From: Candidatus Dadabacteria bacterium
Lineage (GTDB): Bacteria > Desulfobacterota_D > UBA1144 > Nemesobacterales > UBA2774
DNA: 29,544 nucleotides
NCBI GenBank assembly: GCA_004356555.1
Contig: SMWY01000039.1
Span: 1 to 29,544 of the forward strand
Direction of reading: 5' to 3'
How positions within the stretch are numbered: position 1 is the stretch's first letter; the number at the start of each line of letters is the position of its first letter. Made by a program: the position numbers and the translations under genes. This document shows positions 6,894 to 15,532 of this stretch, one piece after another. The notes under the pieces are model-generated. The model was not told the DNA's origin and did not search any database. It was given only the letters and a program-made list of their open reading frames with translations.

Positions 6894-8491
6894 TGAGAGC
6901 TTCTAAGGGATGGATTCTCACAATCCTTATAGTTACCGTTCTATCTTTAATACTTTTGACTCCAACATTTCTTGGCGACAGCACCCCAAGCTGGTGGGGA
7001 AAACTATTTCCTGACAGAGGTATTAGATTAGGGCTCGATCTTAAAGGCGGTATTTTTCTTCTCATCGGTGTGGATTCCGAGAAAGGAGTTGAACAGGAGC
7101 TGGTAAGTATCAAAGATTTTATGAATGAGGAATTAAAAGACGATAAAGTTCTAATAAAAGGTTCCGAAAGAACAGATGACAGATTGACTCTCCAGTTTTT
7201 CTCAAAAGCGGATCTTGATAAAGCAAACGGTATTGCAGTAGCCAATTTCAGCGAAATTTCTGATATTGAGGAGAATAATTTATCCCTTAATTTTGATCTT
7301 AAAGATTCTTATGTGGCGGAAGTTGAAAGTAGGGCAATTGACCAGGTTAAACAAGTTATCGAAAATCGAGTACAAGAACTAGGGTTAGTTGAACCTTCCA
7401 TTCAGAAAGCGGGGGATGATAGGATCTTGATTCAGGTGCCCGGCGCATCTGAGAGAGACAGGCAAAGAATTATTGATATTATTAGAAGATCGGCTGTTTT
7501 AGAGTTTAAAATAGTAAACGATACCGGAGCGACTGAGGAAACTGCTCTGGCTAGGTTTGATGTTGCAAATCCTGAAGAACTTAGAGAACAGGGGCTAATG
7601 CTTGTTCCCGGCAATACTGGAGCTGAAAATGAAAAGTTTTTTGTTACCACGCTTGATGCTCCGGTGACCGGTGAATCTCTTTCAGGGGCAAGGCTCATAT
7701 TTGATGAATTCGGCAGGCCGGCTGTTAGTTTTACCTTTAAAGGTGAGGGTGCAAGTAAGTTTGGAGTTCTTACTGAAGAAAATATAGGACAAAGGCTTGC
7801 CATAGTTCTTGATGGAATAATCAAATCCGCGCCTACAATTCAGGAAAGAATAACATCTCAAGGAAGAATTACCGGAACTTTTACAACGGAAGAAGCAAGG
7901 GACTTAGCCCTGGTGCTGCGCTCGGGTGCGCTTCCGGTTCCTGTAGAGGTCGAACAGGAGAGGACAGTGGGGCCGTCTCTTGGAAAAGAGTCTATCGATA
8001 AGGGAAAACTTTCGATGGCTATAGGCGGCATTTTAGTCATAATCTTTATGATATTTTTCTACAGGCTACAAGGTGTAGTGGCAAATATAGCGCTTCTTTT
8101 GAACATGCTCTTTATCATGGGATTTCTCTCGGCGTTCGGTGTGACTTTAACCCTTCCAGGTATAGCTGGACTTGTACTTACTTTGGGTATGGCAGTAGAT
8201 GGAAACATAATTATCTTTGAGAGAATAAAAGAAGAGCTCCGTATTGGAAAATCCACTCTTGCAGCTATTGACGCGGGCTACGGGAGATCATTGTGGACTG
8301 TGCTCGATGCCAATTTAACCACACTTATTACTGCTCTAATACTGTTTTGGTTCGGCACGGGTCCTATAAAAGGATTTGCGGCAACTCTTTCAATAGGAAT
8401 CATTTCAACTGTATTTAGTAACGTAGTAGTAGCAAGGGTTATTACGAGTTTTATTTATGAAAACAAGAAGGTACCGACCTTAAGTATTTAA
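6893..8491 (+). CDS. secD: Protein translocase subunit SecD
   Basis: A 532-residue SecD, an RND-type membrane protein that uses the proton gradient to complete protein export. Seen: a first transmembrane helix at about 7-24; the conserved G-L-D-L-K-G-G at about 47-53; a periplasmic P1 region with V-I-E-N-R-V-Q-E-L-G-L-V-E-P and I-L-I-Q-V-P-G; R-S-G-A-L-P-V-P-V just before the membrane domain; and five further helices at the C terminus with L-T-L-G-M-A-V-D-G-N-I-I-I-F-E-R. Length is close to that of other stand-alone SecD proteins. The start codon overlaps the yajC stop by one base, indicating translational coupling, with AGGAGG about a dozen bases upstream. secF follows 25 bases downstream. 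Confidence 0.97.
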   Translation: MRASKGWILTILIVTVLSLILLTPTFLGDSTPSWWGKLFPDRGIRLGLDLKGGIFLLIGVDSEKGVEQELVSIKDFMNEELKDDKVLIKGSERTDDRLTLQFFSKADLDKANGIAVANFSEISDIEENNLSLNFDLKDSYVAEVESRAIDQVKQVIENRVQELGLVEPSIQKAGDDRILIQVPGASERDRQRIIDIIRRSAVLEFKIVNDTGATEETALARFDVANPEELREQGLMLVPGNTGAENEKFFVTTLDAPVTGESLSGARLIFDEFGRPAVSFTFKGEGASKFGVLTEENIGQRLAIVLDGIIKSAPTIQERITSQGRITGTFTTEEARDLALVLRSGALPVPVEVEQERTVGPSLGKESIDKGKLSMAIGGILVIIFMIFFYRLQGVVANIALLLNMLFIMGFLSAFGVTLTLPGIAGLVLTLGMAVDGNIIIFERIKEELRIGKSTLAAIDAGYGRSLWTVLDANLTTLITALILFWFGTGPIKGFAATLSIGIISTVFSNVVVARVITSFIYENKKVPTLSI

Positions 8492-8500
8492 GCAATATCT

Positions 8501-8508
8501 AGGGGGAT
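8501..8508 (+). promoter_or_regulatory. Ribosome-binding site fixing the TTG start of secF
   Basis: The purine-rich AGGGGGAT lies about 10 bases before TTG at 8517. No ATG or GTG in the same frame has comparable support, and the first internal ATG would remove residues ahead of the first transmembrane helix. Confidence 0.55.
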
Positions 8509-8516
8509 CTAATAAT

Positions 8517-9428
8517 TTGGAGTTAATAAAACCAGGCACTCGTATAGATTTTATGGGGAAGAGGAGAAAGGCGATATTTATGTCGATCGCCCTCATAGTC
8601 ATTTCCATCGGTTCGCTTATTTATCACAAGGGCCCTAATTGGGGTGTTGAGTTTACTGGCGGCACAGAAATACATATAAAACTAGCAAAGGATTTAAGTA
8701 TTAAAGATATAAAGAACACCTTGGATGCAACTGGTTATCCTCCCGAAGTTGTACAGCAACTTGGTTTATACGGAGATCGTGAATATCTAATCAGGTTCTC
8801 CCCGGACTTAATCAAATTCGATCAGATTCAGGATTTTCAGTCTGAGTTGGAGAAAATAATGGCTACCAATGAGTCTTTTAAAGGGGGCTCAATTCAAAGG
8901 GTGGACTATATTGGGCCCAGGATTGGAAAAGAGTTAATTAGAAAGGCTATCGTATCAATACTTCTAGGATGTGTAGGAATACTAATTTATGTCATGATAC
9001 GCTTTGAGCTCGGATTTGCAATGGGTGCGGTAATAGCTCTCATTCATGATACTGTTATAACGCTCGGCGCTATATCCCTTATGGATAAAGAGTTCACATT
9101 AGCTTTAGTTGCGGGCCTTCTTACCGTTATCGGCTACTCTGTTAATGACACTATTATTATTTATGATAGAATCAGAGAGAATATGAAAAAGAGCGGCAAA
9201 TTAGGTATTAAAGAGGTTGTAAACGAGGGAGTTAATCAAACTTTAACAAGGACCATATTAACTAGTTTCACCGTTTTTCTTGTATTGATTCCGCTATTTA
9301 TTTTTGGCGGTTCAGTAATACATGATTTTGCCTTTACTTTAATAGTTGGTGCTATTGTAGGTACCTATTCTTCTATATTTATTGCAAGCGCATTTGTAGT
9401 TTATTGGAAAGAGAGAAAAAGCTCCTAA
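8517..9428 (+). CDS. secF: Protein translocase subunit SecF
   Basis: A 303-residue SecF, partner of SecD in the inner membrane. Seen: a cytoplasmic start followed by helix 1 at about 19-36; G-V-E-F-T-G-G at 43-49, the standard periplasmic-domain signature; R-V-D-Y-I-G-P-R-I-G-K-E-L near 128-140; and five C-terminal helices including G-Y-S-V-N-D-T-I-I-I-Y-D-R-I-R-E-N. Translation probably starts at TTG, supported by AGGGGG upstream. It follows secD by 25 bases and closes the tgt-yajC-secD-secF run. It is normal length with no missing motif. Confidence 0.97.
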   Translation: MELIKPGTRIDFMGKRRKAIFMSIALIVISIGSLIYHKGPNWGVEFTGGTEIHIKLAKDLSIKDIKNTLDATGYPPEVVQQLGLYGDREYLIRFSPDLIKFDQIQDFQSELEKIMATNESFKGGSIQRVDYIGPRIGKELIRKAIVSILLGCVGILIYVMIRFELGFAMGAVIALIHDTVITLGAISLMDKEFTLALVAGLLTVIGYSVNDTIIIYDRIRENMKKSGKLGIKEVVNEGVNQTLTRTILTSFTVFLVLIPLFIFGGSVIHDFAFTLIVGAIVGTYSSIFIASAFVVYWKERKSS

Positions 9429-9467
9429 GAATTCATATACTCAGGCAATTTTAACTATAGTCTTCAT

Positions 9468-9977
9468 ATGATTGACTATCTTATATTCTTCCTATTTGTT
9501 CTCGCAGCGTTTGCAGGGTTAATATCACACGTATTCGGATTCCCGGGCAACTTTATTATTCTTGCCGATTCCATACTATTTGGCTGGTATGGGGGTTTTA
9601 AAGAGGTTACTATAACAGTCTTAGCTGTTTTATTGGCGCTTGCGCTTCTTGGAGAACTTGTTGAATTTGTGTTGGGTATGGTTGGAGCGAAAAAGTATAA
9701 ATCCAGCAATAAAGCAATCGTAGGCTCTATTGTCTTTGGAATAATAGGTGGTATTTTAGGTATTCCTTTCTTTTTTGGTATAGGGGCTGTGATAGGGGCG
9801 TTTATAGGGGTTTTTGTAGGTGCTTTCTTGGTTGAGTTCGTGCTGGAAAAGAATGTCGATAGAGCGATGAAATCAGGCTGGGGAGCTTTTGTTGGCAGGC
9901 TCGGAGGCACTTTTTTTAAAGGTGCAATTGGAATAGCAATGATTGTGATAACAATTGTATCTGTTCTAGGGAATTAA
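9468..9977 (+). CDS. DUF456 family small membrane protein
   Basis: A 169-residue, very hydrophobic protein that matches DUF456. Seen: helix 1 at about 4-22, the conserved L-P/F-G-N-F-I-I-L turn (G-F-P-G-N-F-I-I-L at 24-32), a second and third helix, E-L-V-E-F-V-L-G-M-V-G-A-K-K-Y-K-S-S-N-K (62-81), then a Gly-rich pair of helices (G-S-I-V-F-G-I-I-G-G-I-L-G-I-P-F-F-F-G-I and onward) and a C-terminal helix. The Gly spacing suggests tight helix packing. The family function is unknown. There is no Shine-Dalgarno sequence, but TATAGT lies at 9456-9461, six bases before the ATG. The stop is five bases before pheS, so the two are likely co-transcribed. Confidence 0.85.
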   Translation: MIDYLIFFLFVLAAFAGLISHVFGFPGNFIILADSILFGWYGGFKEVTITVLAVLLALALLGELVEFVLGMVGAKKYKSSNKAIVGSIVFGIIGGILGIPFFFGIGAVIGAFIGVFVGAFLVEFVLEKNVDRAMKSGWGAFVGRLGGTFFKGAIGIAMIVITIVSVLGN

Positions 9978-9982
9978 AAAAT

Positions 9983-11002
9983 ATGCAAGAAAAACTAGAA
10001 GATCTTAAAAATCAAGCTCAGACGGAACTGAAACAGGTTTCAAATGAGGTTTCTCTTCAAAATTTAAAAGCCAAGTTTGTCGGCAGGAAAGGGGTCATTA
10101 CTGAGATCACAAAGAGTATGAAAGATGTTTCATCAGAAGACCGTCCTAAGATGGGGATGTTAATTAATGAAGTTAAAACCTATATCGAAGCCCTGTTTGA
10201 TGAGAAATTAAATCAGATAAAGGAAGAAAAGAAAAAGCGAGCTATTGCTGAAGAAAAAATAGATGTAACTCTTCCCGGAAGAAATGTTTCTTTAGGCGCT
10301 AGGCATCCTGTCTCACAAGTGATGGAAGAGATCGTAACTATCTTTGAAAGAATGGGTTTCGAAGTGGCTGAAGGGCCAGAGGTTGAGACCGATTACTATA
10401 ATTTTGAAGCCTTAAATATTCCAAAAGACCATCCGGCGCGGGACATGCAGGATACTTTTTATATCTCAGATGACGTAGTACTAAGGACCCATACTTCTCC
10501 GGTGCAGATACGTGTTATGGAGAAAGAAGAACCTCCTATAAAAATCATTGCCCCGGGCAGGGTGTATAGGTGTGACAGCGATGTCTCACACACACCAATG
10601 TTTCATCAAATTGAAGGGCTATTAGTAGATAAAAATGTAACATTCGGAGATCTAAAAGGGGTTCTTACAGAGTTTCTAAGACTAGTGTTCGGAGAGGGCC
10701 TTGGTGTTAGGTTCAGACCCAGCTTTTTCCCTTTCACGGAGCCCAGCGCTGAGGTGGATATCGAATGCGTAATTTGCGGGGGGCAGGGCTGCAGGGTTTG
10801 TAAGGACAGCGGATGGCTTGAAATTTTGGGCTGTGGTATGGTTGACCCCGAAGTATTTAAGAGCGTAAATTATGATCCCGAGGTTTACAGCGGATTTGCG
10901 TTTGGCATGGGTATTGAAAGAATTACAATGCTTAAGTTTGGCATTAACGATATAAGACTCTTTTTTGAGAATGATGTCAGATTCTTAAGGCAGTTTGTTT
11001 AG
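9983..11002 (+). CDS. pheS: Phenylalanine-tRNA ligase alpha subunit
   Basis: A 339-residue PheS, the catalytic subunit of the heterotetrameric enzyme that charges tRNA-Phe. Seen: an N-terminal coiled coil (about 1-90) that contacts tRNA; class II motif 1 around H108-P-V-S-Q-V; G-P-E-V-E-T-D-Y-Y-N-F at 131-141; R-T-H-T-S-P-V-Q at 168-175; motif 2 around G-R-V-Y-R-C-D (192-198) and F-H-Q-I-E-G-L (207-213); a Cys-rich insert (C262, C265, C270, C273); and motif 3 G-M-G-I-E-R-I at 308-314. Length and motifs are normal. The expected partner pheT does not follow; dcd does. The beta subunit must therefore be encoded elsewhere. Confidence 0.97.
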   Translation: MQEKLEDLKNQAQTELKQVSNEVSLQNLKAKFVGRKGVITEITKSMKDVSSEDRPKMGMLINEVKTYIEALFDEKLNQIKEEKKKRAIAEEKIDVTLPGRNVSLGARHPVSQVMEEIVTIFERMGFEVAEGPEVETDYYNFEALNIPKDHPARDMQDTFYISDDVVLRTHTSPVQIRVMEKEEPPIKIIAPGRVYRCDSDVSHTPMFHQIEGLLVDKNVTFGDLKGVLTEFLRLVFGEGLGVRFRPSFFPFTEPSAEVDIECVICGGQGCRVCKDSGWLEILGCGMVDPEVFKSVNYDPEVYSGFAFGMGIERITMLKFGINDIRLFFENDVRFLRQFV

Positions 11003-11056
11003 TGCTTCTGATGAATTGAGAGAAAATCTCGTGTATATTAGTAGCCCTCAACATTA

Positions 11057-11066
11057 AAGTTAACTT
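11057..11066 (+). promoter_or_regulatory. Perfect 10-base palindrome ahead of dcd
   Basis: AAGTTAACTT is a perfect palindrome in the pheS-dcd gap, ending 20 bases before the dcd ATG. The strong ribosome-binding site AAAGGAG follows at about 11070-11076. It could be an operator or chance in AT-rich DNA; the sequence alone cannot decide. Confidence 0.2.
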
Positions 11067-11086
11067 AAATAAAGGAGCACGGAAAA

Positions 11087-11641
11087 ATGTCGGTTAAACC
11101 TGATCACTGGATAAGAAAAATGGCAATAGAGCATAAAATGATAGAGCCCTATGTCGATGAACAGGTAAGAAACGGATCAATATCATACGGAGTGTCCGCT
11201 TACGGTTATGACATAAGAGTGAGTAATGAATTCAAAGTGTTTACCAATGTTCATAATACGGTTGTAGACCCCAAAAATTTTGATGATAGATCTTTTGTGG
11301 AGATTAACGCGGATGTTTGTATTATTCCTCCAAACTCCTTTGCTTTAGCCAGGACGGTTGAATATTTTAGGATACCTAGGAGCATAATTACTCTGTGCGT
11401 TGGAAAGTCCACCTATGCACGCTGTGGAATAATCGTGAACGTAACCCCCTTCGAGCCGGAATGGGAGGGATATGTAACGCTGGAGATCTCAAATACTACT
11501 CCACTGCCTGCAAAGATTTATGCAAACGAAGGTATAGCACAGGTCCTGTTTTTTGAATCTGACGAGATATGTGAAATCTCCTATGCCGATAAAAAAGGGA
11601 AGTATCAAAAACAAGTTGGCGTTACACCCCCTAGACTTTAA
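11087..11641 (+). CDS. dcd: dCTP deaminase
   Basis: A 184-residue trimeric dUTPase-fold enzyme that deaminates dCTP to dUTP for thymidylate synthesis. Seen: S-Y-G-V-S-A-Y-G-Y-D-I-R at 33-44, the phosphate-binding V-G-K-S-T-Y-A-R at 105-112 (S108, R112), and the catalytic block E-P-E-W-E-G-Y-V-T-L-E-I-S-N with E133 as the expected general base. I-A-Q-V-L-F-F is at 150-156, and the C terminus K-G-K-Y-Q-K-Q (170-176) closes over the nucleotide. Bifunctional deaminase/dUTPase relatives exist, and sequence alone does not exclude that. AAAGGAG about 10 bases upstream supports the ATG. Downstream there is only a weak five-base stem (TAGCC 11680-11684, GGCTA 11694-11698). Confidence 0.95.
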   Translation: MSVKPDHWIRKMAIEHKMIEPYVDEQVRNGSISYGVSAYGYDIRVSNEFKVFTNVHNTVVDPKNFDDRSFVEINADVCIIPPNSFALARTVEYFRIPRSIITLCVGKSTYARCGIIVNVTPFEPEWEGYVTLEISNTTPLPAKIYANEGIAQVLFFESDEICEISYADKKGKYQKQVGVTPPRL

Positions 11642-11770
11642 AATTATTGCTTCGGATATTCTTCATTTTTGCTCGTATGTAGCCTATATTATTGGCTAAA
11701 TTACCAAATAGTATTTTTTTATTATATGCGATCAAACCCCCTGATTTTATTTTCCTTTTTGCAATTCTCG

Positions 11771-11820
11771 TGGTATAATTATCTATCAATTTTTCCCCGC
11801 CGATGTACCTAAACGGAGGT
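11771..11820 (+). promoter_or_regulatory. Extended -10 promoter and ribosome-binding site of gyrB
   Basis: TGGTATAAT at 11771-11779 is a perfect extended -10 (TG, one base, TATAAT) with no good -35, as extended -10 promoters allow. A GGAGGT at 11815-11820, eight bases before TTG at 11829, is the strongest ribosome-binding site in the window and fixes the start. The 187-base gap (11642-11828) otherwise holds only AT-rich sequence and a weak stem after dcd. Confidence 0.6.
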
Positions 11821-11828
11821 AGCAGATT

Positions 11829-14297
11829 TTGGAAGTAAAAAGAGACCCGGACAAGAATATTCCTACAAAAAAAGACAGTTCATATAACGCTGAACAAATC
11901 AAGGTTCTACCTGGTTTAGAAGCCATTAGAAAACGTCCTGATATGTACATTGGGGACACGAGCACAAGGGGTTTTCACCACCTTGTGTTTGAGGTTCTCG
12001 ACAACAGCGTTGACGAGGCGCTCGCAGGTTTTTGTGACAAGATTAATGTGACTATACATGTGGACGGAAGCATCACACTTGAGGATAACGGTCGTGGTAT
12101 ACCTGTCGATAAGCATAAGGAGACCGGCAAATCCGCAGCTGAAGTTGTGATGACTATGCTTCATGCAGGCGGTAAATTTGAGGGCAAGGTATATCAAGTC
12201 TCAGGAGGTCTCCACGGTGTTGGTGTAACCGTTGTGAACGCTCTTTCCGAGTATCTAATTTTAGAGATTAGGAGAGAAGGGAAGGTCTGGTATCAAAGGT
12301 ATGAACGCAGTAAGGCGGTGAGTGAGCTTAAGGAGACGGGTAAGACTAATAGGTCCGGAACAAAAATCCGCTTTAAGCCTGATCCGACAATCTTCGAAAT
12401 TGCGGAATTTAACTACGATATCCTAGCTCACAGGATAAGGGAACTTGCATTTCTTAATAAAGGTCTTGTTATTCAAATTGTCGATGAAAGAACCGGTAAG
12501 GAACAAGAATTCTATTACGAGGGCGGAATAGTAGCATTTATTATTGAGCTTAATAAAAATAAAAAGCCGCTTCATCCTGAGCCGATCTACATTAGTGGAA
12601 CAAAGGACGATATCATTGTAGAAGTTGCCCTTCAATATAACGACAGTTATTCAGAAACTATATTTGCCTATGCAAATAATATAAATAACATTGAGGGCGG
12701 AACTCATCTTACAGGGTTTAGAGGTGCTCTTACAAGGACTGTTAACAAATACGCAGAGGACAAAGGGCTTGTTAAAAACGCTAAGGTATCACTAAGCGGT
12801 GAAGATGCTAGAGAAGGGCTTACTGCTGTAATAAGTGTTAAGCTCCCCGATCCGAAATTTGAGGGCCAGACAAAGACCAAGCTCGGCAACACTAACGTTA
12901 AAGGAATTGTAGAAGTGCTTCTAAATGAAAAATTGGGAGCTTTTTTCGAGGAAAACCCCTCTGTTGCTAGAAAAATCATTGAAAAAGCGGTGGACGCAGC
13001 AAGGGCAAGAGAAGCTGCGAGAAAAGCAAGAGAGCTTACCAGAAGAAAAAGTGCTCTTGAGTCCGGGTCTCTTCCCGGGAAACTTGCAGATTGCCAGGAG
13101 CGCGACCCTAAGTTATGTGAAGTTTATCTTGTAGAGGGTGAATCCGCCGGAGGTTCGGCTAAACAGGCCAGATCCAGATACAATCAGGCAGTTCTGCCTC
13201 TTAAGGGGAAAATCCTTAACGTTGAGAAGGCAAGATTCGATAAGATGCTCGGCAATGAGGAGATCAGAACGCTTATCACCGTTTTAGGTACTGGAATTGG
13301 CAGTGACGATTTTGATATTAACAAACTCCGTTATCATAAAGTAATACTAATGACAGATGCCGACGTTGACGGCTCTCATATAAGGACGCTTCTCCTTACT
13401 TTCTTTTACAGACATTTCCCCGAGATAATTGAAAGGGGACATCTATATGTAGCGCAGCCCCCTTTATACCGTGTAAAAAAGGGTAAAGTAGAGAAATATC
13501 TAAAAGACGATCATGAGTACGAAGATCATTTTCTTGAGCTCGGTACAGGTGGGATTTCTCTAAAAATATCGGACAATGGAAGTGGTGCCAAAGAGATTAA
13601 GGGATCAAGGCTTTTAGATATAATTAAAAAATCCATCTCATATGAAAAAGCGCTTATCAGAATAGGGAAATTTGGCAGAGATCTACGAATAGTAGATGCC
13701 TTCGCAAGTAGAGAAGGCTTTAGAAAAAGTCATTTAAAACTGGAAAAAGAGTCGGAGCTTGAAGCTCATCTTAAGGGAATAAAAGAGTGGATTGAGACTA
13801 GGTATCCTGAAGTAAATTCACTTGATTGGAAATTACCTGAAGACCTGGAACATAATTCCTCTAAAATTTCTTATACCTTTAAAGAAAATGGCCGTAACAG
13901 AAGTACAATCATTGATTTTGATTTTCTAAATTCTCCTGATTTTGAAGAAATTAAGAAGCTGAGAGAATCTATTAAGGTGGCAGGTGACCCTCCTTACGGC
14001 CTAGCGGAAAATGAAGAAAAAGTAGAGCTTCAAAGTTTAGCTGAAGTTACGGAACACATCCTCACGCGCGGTAAAAAAGGTATGACTATTCAGAGATATA
14101 AAGGGCTTGGAGAGATGAACCCCGAGCAGCTATGGGAAACTACAATGGATCCTGCAAAACGAGTGCTCAAGCAGGTAAGGATTGAAGACCCATTTGAGAC
14201 AGATGAGATATTCACTATTCTGATGGGGGATCAGGTCGAGCCCAGAAAACTCTTTATTGAAACAAACGCCCTTAACGTAAGCAACCTAGACGTCTAA
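11829..14297 (+). CDS. gyrB: DNA gyrase subunit B
   Basis: An 822-residue GyrB, the ATPase and part of the cleavage core of gyrase, which introduces negative supercoils. Seen: GHKL ATPase residues E55 and N59 in E-V-L-D-N-S-V-D-E-A; D-N-G-R-G-I-P shortly after; G-G-L-H-G-V-G-V at the ATP lid; the Toprim motif E436-G-E438-S-A-G-G; and the metal site D510-A-D-V-D514-G. Q-R-Y-K-G-L-G-E-M-N lies near the C terminus and the tail ends in N-L-D-V, favouring GyrB over ParE. A long insertion of roughly 165 residues between the Toprim and tail regions resembles the one in E. coli GyrB. TTG is the start, supported by GGAGGT. dnaA, dnaN, recF and gyrA are not adjacent. The third Toprim-motif residue is Glu rather than the common Asp. 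Confidence 0.96.
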   Translation: MEVKRDPDKNIPTKKDSSYNAEQIKVLPGLEAIRKRPDMYIGDTSTRGFHHLVFEVLDNSVDEALAGFCDKINVTIHVDGSITLEDNGRGIPVDKHKETGKSAAEVVMTMLHAGGKFEGKVYQVSGGLHGVGVTVVNALSEYLILEIRREGKVWYQRYERSKAVSELKETGKTNRSGTKIRFKPDPTIFEIAEFNYDILAHRIRELAFLNKGLVIQIVDERTGKEQEFYYEGGIVAFIIELNKNKKPLHPEPIYISGTKDDIIVEVALQYNDSYSETIFAYANNINNIEGGTHLTGFRGALTRTVNKYAEDKGLVKNAKVSLSGEDAREGLTAVISVKLPDPKFEGQTKTKLGNTNVKGIVEVLLNEKLGAFFEENPSVARKIIEKAVDAARAREAARKARELTRRKSALESGSLPGKLADCQERDPKLCEVYLVEGESAGGSAKQARSRYNQAVLPLKGKILNVEKARFDKMLGNEEIRTLITVLGTGIGSDDFDINKLRYHKVILMTDADVDGSHIRTLLLTFFYRHFPEIIERGHLYVAQPPLYRVKKGKVEKYLKDDHEYEDHFLELGTGGISLKISDNGSGAKEIKGSRLLDIIKKSISYEKALIRIGKFGRDLRIVDAFASREGFRKSHLKLEKESELEAHLKGIKEWIETRYPEVNSLDWKLPEDLEHNSSKISYTFKENGRNRSTIIDFDFLNSPDFEEIKKLRESIKVAGDPPYGLAENEEKVELQSLAEVTEHILTRGKKGMTIQRYKGLGEMNPEQLWETTMDPAKRVLKQVRIEDPFETDEIFTILMGDQVEPRKLFIETNALNVSNLDV

Positions 14298-14444
14298 TAG
14301 TTTCCATTCTTTAGGATGCGCTTTCATCAAATCCAAAATATCTAAAAGTTTTAGCATGTCTATTTGTAGAATATCGAAAACTATCCGGCTGGTTCTCCAG
14401 ATATATCCGGGATTCAAAGTATCAAATATGATAATAAGAGCTTA

Positions 14445-15509
14445 TCAACTCATATAGCCGTAGTGCTGCATTATCAAGATTACAATACTGATAATTATAA
14501 GATTTAATATGGCTATAGGGAAAAGTACTTTCCAGCCGAGGTTCATAACCTGATCATAGCGAAAGCGGGGCAGGGTGAAGCGGACCCAGATAAAGAAGAA
14601 CAGGAACGCCAAAACTTTGCCGATGAAAACTATTGGAGGCAGGTACCAGTACGTATCGATATCAATACCAAACCAGCCGCCGAATGGCAGTGGATACCAC
14701 CCGCCGAAGAAAAGGGCCACTATGAGACACGACATGACTAGCATATGCGTATACTCGGCCATGAAAAACATTGCGAACTTCATACTGCTATATTCAGTAT
14801 GATATCCGGCCACGATCTCGGTCTCAGCTTCAGGCATATCAAATGGAAGTCTATTGGTTTCGGCAAAAACGGCTGCTAAAAATACTATAAAGCCCAGTAT
14901 TTGAGGAAATACGAACCAGTAACTTGATTGCGCTTCGATAATATCCTCAAGCCGTAATGACCCTGTCCAGGCTATTATACCCAGGATCGAAATCCCCATA
15001 GCAAGCTCGTAGCTCACCATCTGTGCTGCACCTCTTAGACCGCCCAGCAATGAGTACTTGCTATTAGATGCCCAACCGCCCAGCACCACTCCGTAAACGC
15101 TTAACGAGCCTATTGCCAGTATGTACAGAACCCCGACATTTAAGTCTGCAATTTGTAGCTTCACAAATATGGGATCTTGAAGCAATCCGAAAATAGTTGT
15201 CTCAAATCCTCTACCTATCGGAATTACAGCAAGAGCAATTAATGCTGTGACGAGTGAAAACGCGGGCGCTGCTATGTAGATATATTTGTTAGCGTCTTTG
15301 GGAATTATATCTTCTTTAAATATAAACTTTACGCCGTCGGCCAGGGGTTGGAGAAGACCAAATGGACCTACACGGTTGGGACCTATTCTATCCTGAATGA
15401 ACGCACTTACCCGTCTCTCAGCCAATGTTAAATATGCAACAAGTGTGAGAACAACGAAAAAAAGAAGCGCAATCTTAACTATTGTTATTCCTAATTCAGC
15501 CCAAATCAT
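14445..15509 (-). CDS. nuoH: NADH-quinone oxidoreductase subunit H
   Basis: A 354-residue NuoH, the membrane subunit at the junction of the hydrophilic arm and membrane arm of complex I, lining the quinone chamber. About eight transmembrane helices are visible. Signatures: A-E-R-R-V-S-A-F-I-Q-D-R-I-G-P-N-R-V-G-P-F-G (about 30-51), L-A-D-G-V-K-F-I-F-K-E-D (56-67), and the conserved acidic loop E-T-N-R-L-P-F-D-M-P-E-A-E-T-E-I-V-A-G-Y-H-T-E-Y (about 216-239). It follows nuoG by 23 bases on the same strand. Its end carries tandem stops (TGA TAA). The usual next gene nuoI is absent; gyrB converges from the other side with a 147-base gap in which I see no gene or clear terminator. Confidence 0.97.
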   Translation of the reverse strand: MIWAELGITIVKIALLFFVVLTLVAYLTLAERRVSAFIQDRIGPNRVGPFGLLQPLADGVKFIFKEDIIPKDANKYIYIAAPAFSLVTALIALAVIPIGRGFETTIFGLLQDPIFVKLQIADLNVGVLYILAIGSLSVYGVVLGGWASNSKYSLLGGLRGAAQMVSYELAMGISILGIIAWTGSLRLEDIIEAQSSYWFVFPQILGFIVFLAAVFAETNRLPFDMPEAETEIVAGYHTEYSSMKFAMFFMAEYTHMLVMSCLIVALFFGGWYPLPFGGWFGIDIDTYWYLPPIVFIGKVLAFLFFFIWVRFTLPRFRYDQVMNLGWKVLFPIAILNLIIISIVILIMQHYGYMS

Positions 15510-15532
15510 AGTTAGTCTCTAGGCACCTGACC

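Noticed and set aside
7432..7824. A 130-codon antisense open frame within secD
   Set aside because: secD is complete and conserved through this stretch, and the antisense product is low-complexity Ser/Pro/Leu.
9476..9910. A 144-codon antisense open frame over the DUF456 gene
   Set aside because: It is Pro/Thr/Lys-rich, complementary to a hydrophobic membrane protein, with no supporting ribosome-binding site. It is an artefact of the opposite strand.
11680..11698. A stem TAGCC/GGCTA after dcd as intrinsic terminator
   Set aside because: It is only five base pairs with a nine-base loop, and the T-run starts about 15 bases away. It is too weak to call.
14286..14441. A 51-codon minus-strand open frame directly after the nuoH tandem stops, with protein-like composition, ending inside the gyrB 3' end
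   Set aside because: It has no ribosome-binding site and no convincing start codon, it overlaps gyrB, and it resembles no family I know. It probably arises by chance.
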